IMG/VR virus record: IMGVR_UViG_3300010401_000011
Coordinates: 1 to 54,259 of that record
Origin: a virus
DNA: 54,259 nt
Direction: 5' to 3' (one strand)
The notes under the pieces were generated by a model. That model did no database searches. It worked only from the letters and a program-made list of their open reading frames with translations, and was not told the DNA's origin. Positions 33,586-40,791 of the stretch are shown here, piece after piece (position 1 is the first letter of the stretch; each line of letters starts with the position of its first letter). The translations under genes were made by a program, and so were the position numbers.

Positions 33586-33951
33586 TCACGTCGGCTCGAC
33601 CGGGCTCACGTGCTCGAGCGTGGCGCCGGGCATAAACCCGTCCGGGAAGTATTCGCGCGTGGCCAGGATGAGCGCGTCGTTGCTCTCGCGATAAAACAGG
33701 CACACGTGGGGATGCGTCTCGCGCCCGTCGGTTTCGGCCACGCGCGGGATACAGACGCGCTCCCCGGCGAGCAGGCGCGCGAGCGCTCTTGGGCCGCCCG
33801 AGAAGTCCAAGAACAGCCCCATGTGCGAGACGCCGTTTGCGCCGATGAAGCCAGGGATGGCCACGCGCTCGCCCGCGCGAAGGCGATCCATGAGCGTTCC
33901 CGGCACGAGGCCGATAAAGATCGCGCCCTTATCGTCCATGCCGCGGATCAT
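33586..33951 (-). CDS. Hypothetical protein
   Basis: A 121-residue protein with ATG 33951 overlapping the upstream stop; a second ATG (33939) is also possible. Two similar segments, LMDRLRAGERVAIPGF and ALARLLAGERVCIPRV, suggest an internal duplication of about 50 residues. Function unknown. Confidence 0.6.
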   Translation of the reverse strand: MIRGMDDKGAIFIGLVPGTLMDRLRAGERVAIPGFIGANGVSHMGLFLDFSGGPRALARLLAGERVCIPRVAETDGRETHPHVCLFYRESNDALILATREYFPDGFMPGATLEHVSPVEPT

Positions 33952-34397
33952 GGGCGCGCCGCCTTGCCGTGCTTGAACCAGCCGATCGCGAGCGGCTCCG
34001 CCAACAGCCACAGGTGCCGCATGTTGGCCACGTGCACGAGGTCCCGGTCTCGCGGGTAGATCTCGACCGCGTACCAGTCACCGTGCCCGGTCTCGCGCTT
34101 GCACCGCTGCAGGTCGTCCCATGGGATGCCCTGGTCCCAATGGCCATCACCGCGGATGGTGACGCGGTTGACGCTCAGCCGGCGCACCTCGACGCCGTTC
34201 AACGCGGGCTCACCGTACACGACCGCGAGATAGTGCCGGCTCCGCCACACGGATCGGGGGCGGACCGCTTCCGGTCGGTGAGGCCACTCGCTCTCGGGGA
34301 CCGCTGCCAGGTGCTCGGGCCACGCCGCCGCTTGTTTGCGCATATAGCTTGCCGTTGCTCGGCGTTCGGCTCGGCCTTGTGCGCGGATGTCCGCCAT
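33948..34397 (-). CDS. DUF7694-like phage protein
   Basis: A 149-residue protein with ATG 34397. The block RSVWRSRHYLAVVY, then RLSVNRVTI and GIPWDDLQRCKRETGHGDW followed by YPRDRDLVHVANMRHLWLL matches an uncharacterised phage domain family, DUF7694-like as I recall it. Function unknown. A longer in-frame start at 34607 is rejected because it overlaps the upstream gene. Confidence 0.72.
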   Translation of the reverse strand: MADIRAQGRAERRATASYMRKQAAAWPEHLAAVPESEWPHRPEAVRPRSVWRSRHYLAVVYGEPALNGVEVRRLSVNRVTIRGDGHWDQGIPWDDLQRCKRETGHGDWYAVEIYPRDRDLVHVANMRHLWLLAEPLAIGWFKHGKAARP

Positions 34398-34558
34398 CAC
34401 GTCCCGCCCTTCGAGCGCGCCACCGTCACCCAAACGCCGGGCGCCACTTCGGCAGAGACGTGACCGCCCGTGAACGCTTGGTGCCATCTCAACTGCCGCT
34501 CGACCCAACGCCGCTCGCGTCGTTGGCGCCGATGCCGGGCCTTGGCTGAGCGCCCCAT
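34397..34558 (-). CDS. Small basic protein
   Basis: A 53-residue frame from ATG 34558 to TGA at 34397-34399. The N-terminal half is arginine-rich (KARHRRQRRERRWVERQLRW), suggesting nucleic-acid or membrane binding. Its start shares a base with the stop of the upstream gene and its stop shares a base with the ATG of the downstream gene (TGATG on both sides). Confidence 0.6.
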   Translation of the reverse strand: MGRSAKARHRRQRRERRWVERQLRWHQAFTGGHVSAEVAPGVWVTVARSKGGT

Positions 34559-35448
34559 CAATCCCCCTCACCCGATCGCTTGGTGCGCTCGTAGCTTTCG
34601 AGAGCATCCGGCGGCGCGGGCTCTACTCTCCCGGTCTCTCGCGCTCGGTCACGCACGGTCTCGGTCAGGGTGTAGGCGGGGCGGAGCCGTTCGAGTTGCG
34701 CGTCGAGTGCCTTTTGCGCCGGGTAGGGGCCCTCGCCGTCCTGCCCACGTCCGTGGCATGCATCGGCAAAGCGCTTCGCTGCCCGGTAGAGGACATTGAA
34801 GTCCTTGATCAGCCACTCGTCGGGGGCGCGGGGCGGCGCCGCTACCTGGTGGCGGATGACCTTGGCGCCTTCGCTTAACGCAGGCCCGGCCTCACGCAGG
34901 AGCGCTATCGAGCGCGCGTTGACGGCGTCGGCGTCGGCCAGCCCTTTCTCGGCCAGCTCGAGCGCGCGCAACAGCCGAAGCACGATGCGGCCGACGAAGC
35001 CCTCGGGGGCGGCTATCTCCCTCACGTCGAGCCAATTGGCCGCCATCGCCGCCCATTCGAAGCGCTCGTGCCCGGTCGGATCGCCCTTATCGAGCCCGGA
35101 CTTGTCGAGGTTGAGGAAGTTGCAGCACTCGATGAGTGACGCGAGCGGCCCGCCCTCGTCGAGCCCACACACGAGCGTACCCACGTTGCGGCCCCGCACG
35201 AACACGGTCACGTGCTTGTGCGCGCCGCGTGTCACGAGGCCGACGCTCGAGATGAAGCGCCGGCTCGCTTCCGGGGGCGCCGCGGGCTCGGCCTCCACGT
35301 CCGTCTTGATGTAGATGCCCGAGCGCGTGAGCGTGCCGCACCCGTGGCAGCGCTCGGACGGGCCGCTCGTGACCCGTGGCGAGGGCTTGCCGGGGTTGCG
35401 CTGGTCCCAACAGTCATCGCAGAAGGGGGCGCTTTGCCACTTAGCCAT
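34558..35448 (-). CDS. Hypothetical zinc-ribbon protein
   Basis: A 296-residue protein starting at ATG 35448. Residues about 9-40 contain FCDDCWDQ and RCHGCGTLT, two CxxC pairs separated by about 25 residues, a classic zinc ribbon. The rest is mixed alpha/beta and helical with no known catalytic motif. The largest member of the leftward operon. Upstream in-frame codons to 35577 are rejected. Confidence 0.62.
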   Translation of the reverse strand: MAKWQSAPFCDDCWDQRNPGKPSPRVTSGPSERCHGCGTLTRSGIYIKTDVEAEPAAPPEASRRFISSVGLVTRGAHKHVTVFVRGRNVGTLVCGLDEGGPLASLIECCNFLNLDKSGLDKGDPTGHERFEWAAMAANWLDVREIAAPEGFVGRIVLRLLRALELAEKGLADADAVNARSIALLREAGPALSEGAKVIRHQVAAPPRAPDEWLIKDFNVLYRAAKRFADACHGRGQDGEGPYPAQKALDAQLERLRPAYTLTETVRDRARETGRVEPAPPDALESYERTKRSGEGD

Positions 35449-35713
35449 TGGCCACCTCGAACAAGTGAAACATCTTGGCGCTACCAAGCGTCTGAAACGA
35501 GCCGACGTGACGAGTGACCTCGCCCACGACTTGGCCGGTGCGCGCCAATCGAAAGTGCCGCGGCGCCGAGCGCACACGGGTATTGACCAGAGCCCAGATG
35601 CAGGGCTGGCCGTGCTGCACCTGCACCGCGAGCACTTCGGCCCCCTCGGGCAGTTCGAGGGCGAAGGCGTCGGCGATGGGCACCGGGTACTTGAAGACGC
35701 GGCGGTCCGTCAT
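35441..35713 (-). CDS. DUF7352-like small conserved phage protein
   Basis: A 90-residue protein. The pattern RRVFKYPVPIADAFALELPE, GAEVLAVQVQHGQPCIWALV and later GSFQTLGSAKMFHLFE matches a widespread unknown phage family (DUF7352-like as I recall it). Function unknown. Stop and start overlap both neighbours. Confidence 0.75.
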   Translation of the reverse strand: MTDRRVFKYPVPIADAFALELPEGAEVLAVQVQHGQPCIWALVNTRVRSAPRHFRLARTGQVVGEVTRHVGSFQTLGSAKMFHLFEVANG

Positions 35714-36054
35714 GCTTGCACCGTCCTCTTACCCGGGAGCGACCGCGTCCGGATGGCCCGGACCAGGGCTTGCATCTCGAGCACCTGAGCCCGGAACGCG
35801 GGCGGCAGCGCCTCGATCTCGGCCGTGTCCACGCGCACGAGTGAGAGGGCATCGTCGTATCGGTTGATGCCCCCGCACGCCGTGCACACGCTGAACGCGC
35901 CGGGCTCGGGCTCGCAACCCTTCTCACCGCACGCCACGTCCCGGCGCCGCCCGCAATGACCGCACGTGCTCGCCGCCGTCCTGGTCGTGCTCCCGGTCGC
36001 CATCGCGAAGTCCTTTATGGCGCTGAACGCGGCGCTCCCGTTTTGGTCAGCCAC
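35710..36054 (-). CDS. Zinc-ribbon-like hypothetical protein
   Basis: A 114-residue protein with STCGHCGRRRDVACGEKGC and SVCTACGG, i.e. CxxC pairs typical of zinc ribbons. The C-terminal half is helical. Overlaps the next gene by four bases. Function unknown; possible nucleic-acid binding. Confidence 0.62.
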   Translation of the reverse strand: MADQNGSAAFSAIKDFAMATGSTTRTAASTCGHCGRRRDVACGEKGCEPEPGAFSVCTACGGINRYDDALSLVRVDTAEIEALPPAFRAQVLEMQALVRAIRTRSLPGKRTVQA

Positions 36055-36445
36055 GGCCCACCTCCCGCTTCGGCAAGAGCGCCTCGAGTTCCTCCGGATG
36101 GTTTCTACCGAGCAGGATGAGCGCGGCCACGTACGGCATGAGCGCGTTCAGCATGGCCGCCGTCTCGCGACGACGCTCGGGGCTACCCGTGTCGGGCTCG
36201 GCCAGCGCCGTCCGTGCCGCGCCAAGGAAGAACGGCAGCGACGTGTCCGGCGACGCGAGTCGCGCGGTCATGACGCAACCGGCGCAATTGGCGTTCGAGC
36301 GATGGCCAAGGTCATCGTGGTCAGCGGCAACCCATTTGTGCCCGGGCTCCCACTTACCGGGCACGCCCGGCTTGCCACAGAGCGCGCGCCCTTCGTGAAG
36401 TAGATGCACTATGGCGGTTGGGATCTGCAATGTCGTGTCAGTCAC
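36047..36445 (-). CDS. Hypothetical protein
   Basis: A 132-residue protein with ALCGKPGVPGKW, then CAGC at about residue 55, a possible metal site. The C-terminal part is helical and hydrophobic (MLNALMPYVAALILLG). Overlaps the upstream gene by four bases. Confidence 0.6.
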   Translation of the reverse strand: MTDTTLQIPTAIVHLLHEGRALCGKPGVPGKWEPGHKWVAADHDDLGHRSNANCAGCVMTARLASPDTSLPFFLGAARTALAEPDTGSPERRRETAAMLNALMPYVAALILLGRNHPEELEALLPKREVGRG

Positions 36446-36639
36446 TGGTCGGCCCCTTTCTCTCGTTCAGCGCCCACGCTCACGAACGCGGCGCGCAAAT
36501 CGTGCCAGCGCACCCGGCCGACCTCTGTCGCGCGCAGCCCTTCGCGTACGCGGCGAGCGTAGGACGTGCGGCGCGGAAGATCTATTTCACGACATTTCAC
36601 GGGCGGTTCGAGCTCCGCCTCGTCGCCCGTTACAGCCAC
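36442..36639 (-). CDS. Small hypothetical protein (start uncertain)
   Basis: A 65-residue frame starting at GTG 36639, overlapping the regulator gene by ten bases and overlapping the next ATG at 36445. It has an acidic N-terminus and basic middle (RRTSYARRVREGLR). No family recognised. A longer frame to 36849 shadows the regulator and is rejected. Confidence 0.45.
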   Translation of the reverse strand: MAVTGDEAELEPPVKCREIDLPRRTSYARRVREGLRATEVGRVRWHDLRAAFVSVGAEREKGADQ

Positions 36640-36926
36640 TGCAACCCCGCCTTGGTCACGTCCTGATGCTTGGTGATGACGCCCTTGGTCTTGACCAGGG
36701 TGCAGGGCGTGATCAGGCCCTTCTCTTCGAGGATCCGCATGTGGGTCTGACACCCGTTGCGAGAGGTGAGTTGCATCTCTTCGCTGATCTCGGCGAGCGA
36801 CGGGACGCGGTGCAGGCGGTTTTTCAGACGCGCGAAGGCTCGAAGGCACAGCACCTGGCCTTCCGACGGGATATTCTCGGGGTTCATCCGGGGCAGGGTG
36901 ACGGGGCGTTTCGCAATGGCGTTCAA
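36630..36926 (-). CDS. LexA-like winged helix-turn-helix regulator
   Basis: A 98-residue protein starting at TTG 36926 with AGAGGAG eight bases upstream. Residues about 25-72 (LCLRAFARLKNRLHRVPSLA, then EISEEMQLTSRNGCQTHMRI and LEEKGLI) match the LexA N-terminal winged helix. There is no C-terminal autopeptidase. It is the first gene of the leftward operon, so it probably represses this or the divergent operon and may control lysogeny. A longer ATG start at 36992 lies upstream of the promoter-like hexamer and is less likely. Confidence 0.7.
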   Translation of the reverse strand: MNAIAKRPVTLPRMNPENIPSEGQVLCLRAFARLKNRLHRVPSLAEISEEMQLTSRNGCQTHMRILEEKGLITPCTLVKTKGVITKHQDVTKAGLQWL

Positions 36927-36975
36927 GGCTGGCTCCTCTGGGGGTGAATTGTATCGGGTATGTCCCGCATAGCCT

Positions 36976-36983
36976 CTAGTATA
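36976..36983. promoter_or_regulatory. CTAGTATA half-site overlapping a -10-like hexamer of the leftward operon
   Basis: On the minus strand TATACT (36978-36983) is one mismatch from TATAAT and lies about 50 bases before the regulator start. The same octamer CTAGTATA recurs at 44598-44605 inside a large palindrome. The sharing of this AT-rich octamer in a GC-rich genome suggests a common operator. Confidence 0.4.
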
Positions 36984-37020
36984 CGACGTCATTGCGCTCG
37001 TCCAGGGTCTCGACTAACCC

Positions 37021-37040
37021 GGTGACGATATGCTGTCACC
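37021..37040. promoter_or_regulatory. Palindromic operator candidate in the divergent control region
   Basis: Perfect inverted repeat GGTGAC (37021-37026) and GTCACC (37035-37040) separated by eight bases. Further GTGACC (37094-37099) and GTCACC (37122-37127) half-sites lie downstream, flanking a possible sigma70-like promoter. Likely target of a lysogeny regulator. Confidence 0.45.
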
Positions 37041-37091
37041 CACACTCGTTCCCCCTCGCCCACCAAACTGCCACGCCGCCCCATTTCGGTA

Positions 37092-37127
37092 TTGTGACCT
37101 TAGAACGGTCTCTCTATCAATGTCACC
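37092..37127 (+). promoter_or_regulatory. Possible rightward promoter
   Basis: TTGTGA (37092-37097) and TATCAA (37115-37120) are spaced by 17 bases, four of six matches to each sigma70 hexamer. GTGACC overlaps the -35 and GTCACC lies just after the -10, so the promoter is likely regulated by the half-site binding factor. It reads toward the excisionase-like gene at 37186. Confidence 0.4.
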
Positions 37128-37185
37128 TATTCGGCACGCCTACGTGTCGAGCCGCCGAAGGGACTTGGCGGCGAGAGGACGATGC

Positions 37186-37563
37186 ATGGGGCATGACATG
37201 GGCCGGGACGATGGGGGCATGGCGCAAGAATTGGTGCGCTATTTCGCGCGCTTGGTGGCCGCGGAGTTGCGTGGCGCCGATGTTTCCCTCGTCTCCGGGG
37301 CTACCAGCCCACTGGGCGCCCGCCGCCACAATGCCGCCGTGCGCCGCCGCATCGCCGAGCACGCCGCGGGGGAGCTCCCGATCTCGGGGGCAAGCAAGGT
37401 CGGCAAAACGCACTACCTGACGCAAGAGGCCCTGGCCGAAGAGCTTGGGCGCCCATCGGGCCCGAGCGTCAGCAAGACCAAGCCCCGCGAGCCCTCGCCC
37501 GACGACGACGAGCAGGCCGCGTACAACGCCGTCATGGGCCGCTACCCGGGAGCAAAGCAGTGA
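37186..37563 (+). CDS. Excisionase-like/helix-turn-helix small protein
   Basis: A 125-residue protein starting at ATG 37186 (GAGAGGA seven bases upstream; later ATGs at 37198 and 37219 are possible). The C-terminal LPISGASKVGKTHYLTQEAL then AEELGR pattern resembles the winged helix-turn-helix of excisionases. It overlaps the integrase gene by four bases (GTGA), as recombination directionality factors often do. The N-terminal RYFARLVAAELR region is helical and basic. Confidence 0.5.
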   Translation: MGHDMGRDDGGMAQELVRYFARLVAAELRGADVSLVSGATSPLGARRHNAAVRRRIAEHAAGELPISGASKVGKTHYLTQEALAEELGRPSGPSVSKTKPREPSPDDDEQAAYNAVMGRYPGAKQ

Positions 37564-39152
37564 CGGCCAAGCTCACCAAGGGCGGCGCCAAGGACCGCGT
37601 CCGGCTCGGCGCGGGCGCGCGCACCCCGATCCTGCTCCCGGGCGTGACCAGCCTGACCGTGGCCGAGGATCGGTTCAGCCGGTTGCGGCAAATGGTGACG
37701 GCGCTGGTCGATTCGAAAAAGCAATCGGAGGCACCCCGTATCATTGCCGACGCCGCGCGCGTCGCCAACAACCCGAAGGCCTTCGCGGGCATCGAGCGGG
37801 CCGTCCGGGACCTCTGCACGCGAGAGGGCGCCCTCGACAAGCCCATGACCATGAATGAGCTTTGCCACCTCTACACGAGCGGCGAGCTGCAGCGGCGCTA
37901 CCCCCGGCACGTCGACGTCAAGGGCAAGACGGACGAGACCCGGGAGCTCGAGCGCCGCCGCCTGGCTCTGCTCTGCAAGGTCATCGGAAACATCCCCGTT
38001 GCAGATCTCACCCGGGACGACTGCGAGCGCGCCATGCTCGAGGTGCCGGCGACCGCGAGCAGCGGCTGGCGGCGCTCGCACTCTCAGCCGCTCTTTCACG
38101 TGCTCGATATCGCGTGCCTCAACATGCGGCTCATCGAGGCGAGCCCGCTACCGCGTAGGTGGGCCGACGCGCCCAACGCTCCCGCGATGACGGCCATCCT
38201 ATACCCGAAAGAGGAAGCCCAACTCGCCGCGTGCCCCGACGTCGACATCGACTTCCGGGTGATGTGGGGCGTGCAGATCCGGGAAGGGTTGCGCCCGGGC
38301 GGCGTGGCCTTGCTCCGCCGGGACGAGGTTGACCTCGACTCGGGCACCATCACCCACCGGCACAAGACCAAGTCCTATCGCATGTGGACGCTCGGTGCCG
38401 ACGTGGTGCGGGTGCTCCGGTGGTGGCTCGACTACCGGCCCGATCCCGAGTTCGTGTTCCCGCACGTGGCACGCGGGCACCTGGTCAAGCTGGCGGCGTG
38501 GTTCCGTGAGGCCCTCGTCACGGCGGGCGTCAACCGGCGCGCGCTCCATGCCGAAGCCACGGCGGGCAAGCGCCCGATCCGCGCCCACGATCTCCGGACG
38601 TCGTTCGTCACGGTCGCGTTTGCCGACGGTCGCCCCGAATCTTGGATTTCGGCTCGCACTGGTCATACCACGGCGGCTCAGCTGGCCCGATACAAGCGGG
38701 TTGCCGAATCGCTAGAGGCCCTGGATCTAGGCTGGTTTGCACCGCTCGACGAGGTTTTAGGGGTGGGCTCGGGGGTGGGCCCGATTTGCAAATCCACCGG
38801 GGAAAACCCTATGTCAAAAACACCAGCTTGTTCTTTAAAAGGCACCGAAAAGCGCTCTCGAGCAGCGAAAAGCTCGCTGAAACCACCCTCAGGCGTCCTG
38901 AGCGCGCCTGAGAACCGAGCCCAGGGTGGGGGGGGTGGGCTTTGTGGGCCCGCACCGGAAGCAACGGTCACGGCACTCGACGAGGATAGCCTAACCGACC
39001 TGCTCGCGCTCGCCACCAAAGCCAAGCGTTGGGATCTGGTGGCCAAGGTCGGTGCACAACTCGAGGACATCGAACGGGTCAGGGCCGCCACGGGCAGCCC
39101 CAAGGTCGCGTCCCTCGATGCCGCCCGGGCCAAGCGGGAGCGGACCAAGTGA
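37560..39152 (+). CDS. int: Tyrosine recombinase (integrase) with C-terminal extension
   Basis: A 530-residue site-specific recombinase starting at GTG. The catalytic residues are present: Arg245 (REGLRPGG), Lys269 (HKTK), His343-Asp-Leu-Arg346 (AHDLRTSF), His369 (TGHTTAAQL) and Tyr378 (ARYKR). It would catalyse integration and, with the excisionase, excision. The last 130 residues lie beyond the catalytic tyrosine and are low in conserved features: they hold an AT-richer segment and a palindrome that could be the attachment site. Its extended length is unusual for this family. Confidence 0.92.
   Translation: MTAKLTKGGAKDRVRLGAGARTPILLPGVTSLTVAEDRFSRLRQMVTALVDSKKQSEAPRIIADAARVANNPKAFAGIERAVRDLCTREGALDKPMTMNELCHLYTSGELQRRYPRHVDVKGKTDETRELERRRLALLCKVIGNIPVADLTRDDCERAMLEVPATASSGWRRSHSQPLFHVLDIACLNMRLIEASPLPRRWADAPNAPAMTAILYPKEEAQLAACPDVDIDFRVMWGVQIREGLRPGGVALLRRDEVDLDSGTITHRHKTKSYRMWTLGADVVRVLRWWLDYRPDPEFVFPHVARGHLVKLAAWFREALVTAGVNRRALHAEATAGKRPIRAHDLRTSFVTVAFADGRPESWISARTGHTTAAQLARYKRVAESLEALDLGWFAPLDEVLGVGSGVGPICKSTGENPMSKTPACSLKGTEKRSRAAKSSLKPPSGVLSAPENRAQGGGGGLCGPAPEATVTALDEDSLTDLLALATKAKRWDLVAKVGAQLEDIERVRAATGSPKVASLDAARAKRERTK
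38783..38794. repeat. 12-base palindrome in AT-rich island within integrase extension
   Basis: GATTTGCAAATC is a perfect palindrome, flanked by GGTGG on the left and CCACC on the right, and followed by the AT-rich stretch around 38800-38845. The compositional dip in a GC-rich gene, positioned after the catalytic tyrosine, resembles phage attachment sites located inside int (as in Myxococcus phage Mx8). Confidence 0.35.
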
Positions 39153-39538
39153 GCGAGCAGGACGAGCGCACGGGGCGCCTGGCTGCCGAGGAACGGCTAC
39201 GACGCGTGCGGGCCGCGGTCGGTGGCTGGCCGGCGCGGACGTGGTCGCAAGACATACACGAGTGGCAGGTCGCGACCTTTGGCGAGACCACGACGCCGGA
39301 GCGGGCGTTTGAGCGCACCAGCCAGGAGTGGGACGAGTTGCTGTTGACGCTTCATGAGCCAGGGGCCGCCGCGTCGGACATCGCCGAAGAGTGCGCGGAC
39401 GTCGCCATCGTGCTGTGCCGTGTCGTCTCCGCGCTCGGTCTCGACCTGGCTGACGCGATCGAAAAGAAGATGGCCAAGAACCGCGCCCGCAAGTGGCCAG
39501 CGCCCGGTGAAGGCCCGAGCCAGCACATCGAGGACTGA
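39149..39538 (+). CDS. MazG-like nucleotide pyrophosphohydrolase
   Basis: A 129-residue protein starting at GTG (GTGA overlap with int). Residues about 38-115 show an all-alpha NTP pyrophosphatase pattern: EWDELL at 60-65, DIAEECADVAIVL at 78-90 with the Glu80-Glu81 and Asp84 metal ligands, and a closing DAIEKKMAKNRARKW. It would hydrolyse dNTPs or alarmone-like nucleotides, for example to adjust the nucleotide pool during infection. Confidence 0.75.
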   Translation: MSEQDERTGRLAAEERLRRVRAAVGGWPARTWSQDIHEWQVATFGETTTPERAFERTSQEWDELLLTLHEPGAAASDIAEECADVAIVLCRVVSALGLDLADAIEKKMAKNRARKWPAPGEGPSQHIED

Positions 39539-39644
39539 GCCACCCCCAAGTCACTCCGGCGCCAAGGACGGCGCCGGTAAAGCCATCCACACACGTTGCC
39601 GGGCCGCAAGGACGCGCGCCCGGTGGAAGGACGAGAGACTCAAA

Positions 39645-39860
39645 ATGAAGGAAAAGAAAGACACTCCCAACCCGGAGCGCCAGGCGGAGTTGCGCGCCCT
39701 GGTCAAGGCGGCGAGCGTGCACACGGTCAGCCAGGACCTGGGTCTGAGCCGCACCCAGATCCTGCAGTACCTCGCCGACGTGCCCATGAACGCGGCAGTC
39801 GTGCGGGGCATCGAGAGCACCTTGGCCAATCGAGGGCGCGACCGTGGACTTCGCCGATGA
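39645..39860 (+). CDS. Small helix-turn-helix regulator
   Basis: A 71-residue protein with AAGGACGAGAG upstream of ATG 39645. Residues about 21-42 (KAASVHTVSQDLGLSRTQIL) form a helix-turn-helix. It overlaps the replication gene by 17 bases. Possible transcription regulator such as Cro-like; the precise target is unknown. Confidence 0.6.
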   Translation: MKEKKDTPNPERQAELRALVKAASVHTVSQDLGLSRTQILQYLADVPMNAAVVRGIESTLANRGRDRGLRR

Positions 39861-40791
39861 GAGTTACGCTCGGCAGTACACGCGCAAGACCGAGACGAAC
39901 CGCGAGCTCGGCTGGGAGGGGCGCGCCGTGATGCATGCCATGCTCGGGGAGTTCGATCGGTCGGGGCGGTTCGGCTTCCGTCGCGACCCGGTGCGCGGCA
40001 TCGCGGCCGTGACCGAAATCCCGGTGGACATCGTCCGGGTAGCACTCGAGCGCCTGCTCGAGACCGAGACCTGGCGGATCGAGGGCAACCACGTCGTGTG
40101 GCCCACCTATGAGGAAGCGCAAACGTGCCGCAAGAGCGATCGGCTTCGCAAGCAAGCGAGCCGTGGTCACCTCCCGTCACCTCCCGTCACCAGCGGCCAC
40201 CCCGAGTCACCACCGTCACCGTTGGTCACGCTTAGCTTAGCTCAGCCTAGCCTAACTCAGCCTAGCTTAGCTCTTCCGGAGAGCGCGCGGGTGGTGGAAC
40301 CAATCCACAACGGACCCGGGACGCGTCGCCCGGGCTGGTCGAGCTTCCCCAAGGGCTGGCGTTGGAGCACCGAGACCGAGCAGGCCGCGGCCATGGTCGG
40401 GGTCACCCCCGCTCAGCTGCAAGAGCACGTGGACTTCTGGACGCTCCGGGACTTCTCGGGCGGCGCCGTCAATGACCTGGACGGTGAGCTCCGGCGCGTC
40501 ATCGGCGACATCCGGAAACGCGCCGAGGTGCAGCAGGCCAAGGCCAAGCGCTTGGCGGCCAGCGCCGGTCCGCGATCGTACGGCTCTGCCCCGTCCACGC
40601 CCTGGGAGCCCACGTCCCGGCACCGGGCCTATGCCGCAAAGCACAAGCTCGACATCGAGGCCCTGGCCCGAGAGTTCCGGCTCGCGGAAGTGCCTGAGCG
40701 CCGGACGTTGCACTCGTGCAATGAAGAGTTCGGTCGACGCATGAGCTTGGTTGCCAAGGGCGGCACCATGGGACTCGAGGCGGTGTTGTGA
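39844..40791 (+). CDS. Replication initiator-like winged-helix protein with internal repeat array
   Basis: A 315-residue protein starting at GTG. Residues about 20-90 look like a winged helix of phage replication initiators or replisome organisers (GRAVMHAMLGEFDRSGRF then VTEIPVDIVRVALERLLETE). Residues 108-148 are a Ser/Pro/Leu-rich low-complexity linker encoded by tandem DNA repeats, reminiscent of the lambda O gene that contains the origin. The C-terminal half is helical with a basic region. It would bind the origin and recruit host helicase. Confidence 0.6.
   Translation: MDFADESYARQYTRKTETNRELGWEGRAVMHAMLGEFDRSGRFGFRRDPVRGIAAVTEIPVDIVRVALERLLETETWRIEGNHVVWPTYEEAQTCRKSDRLRKQASRGHLPSPPVTSGHPESPPSPLVTLSLAQPSLTQPSLALPESARVVEPIHNGPGTRRPGWSSFPKGWRWSTETEQAAAMVGVTPAQLQEHVDFWTLRDFSGGAVNDLDGELRRVIGDIRKRAEVQQAKAKRLAASAGPRSYGSAPSTPWEPTSRHRAYAAKHKLDIEALAREFRLAEVPERRTLHSCNEEFGRRMSLVAKGGTMGLEAVL
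40170..40275. repeat. Iteron-like repeats inside the initiator gene; origin candidate
   Basis: 40170-40230 holds direct repeats containing GTCACC (TCACCTCCCG twice, then related copies). 40231-40275 is a run of nine pentamers of CTTAG/CTCAG/CCTAG type. The region is markedly richer in A+T than its surroundings, as expected of an unwinding element next to iterons. This could be the phage origin of replication, placed inside the initiator gene. Confidence 0.45.

Noticed and set aside
38760-39152. Frameshifted second gene at the end of the integrase
   Set aside because: The frame is continuous to 39152 with no internal stop and couples to the next GTG; no ribosome site for a separate start was seen.
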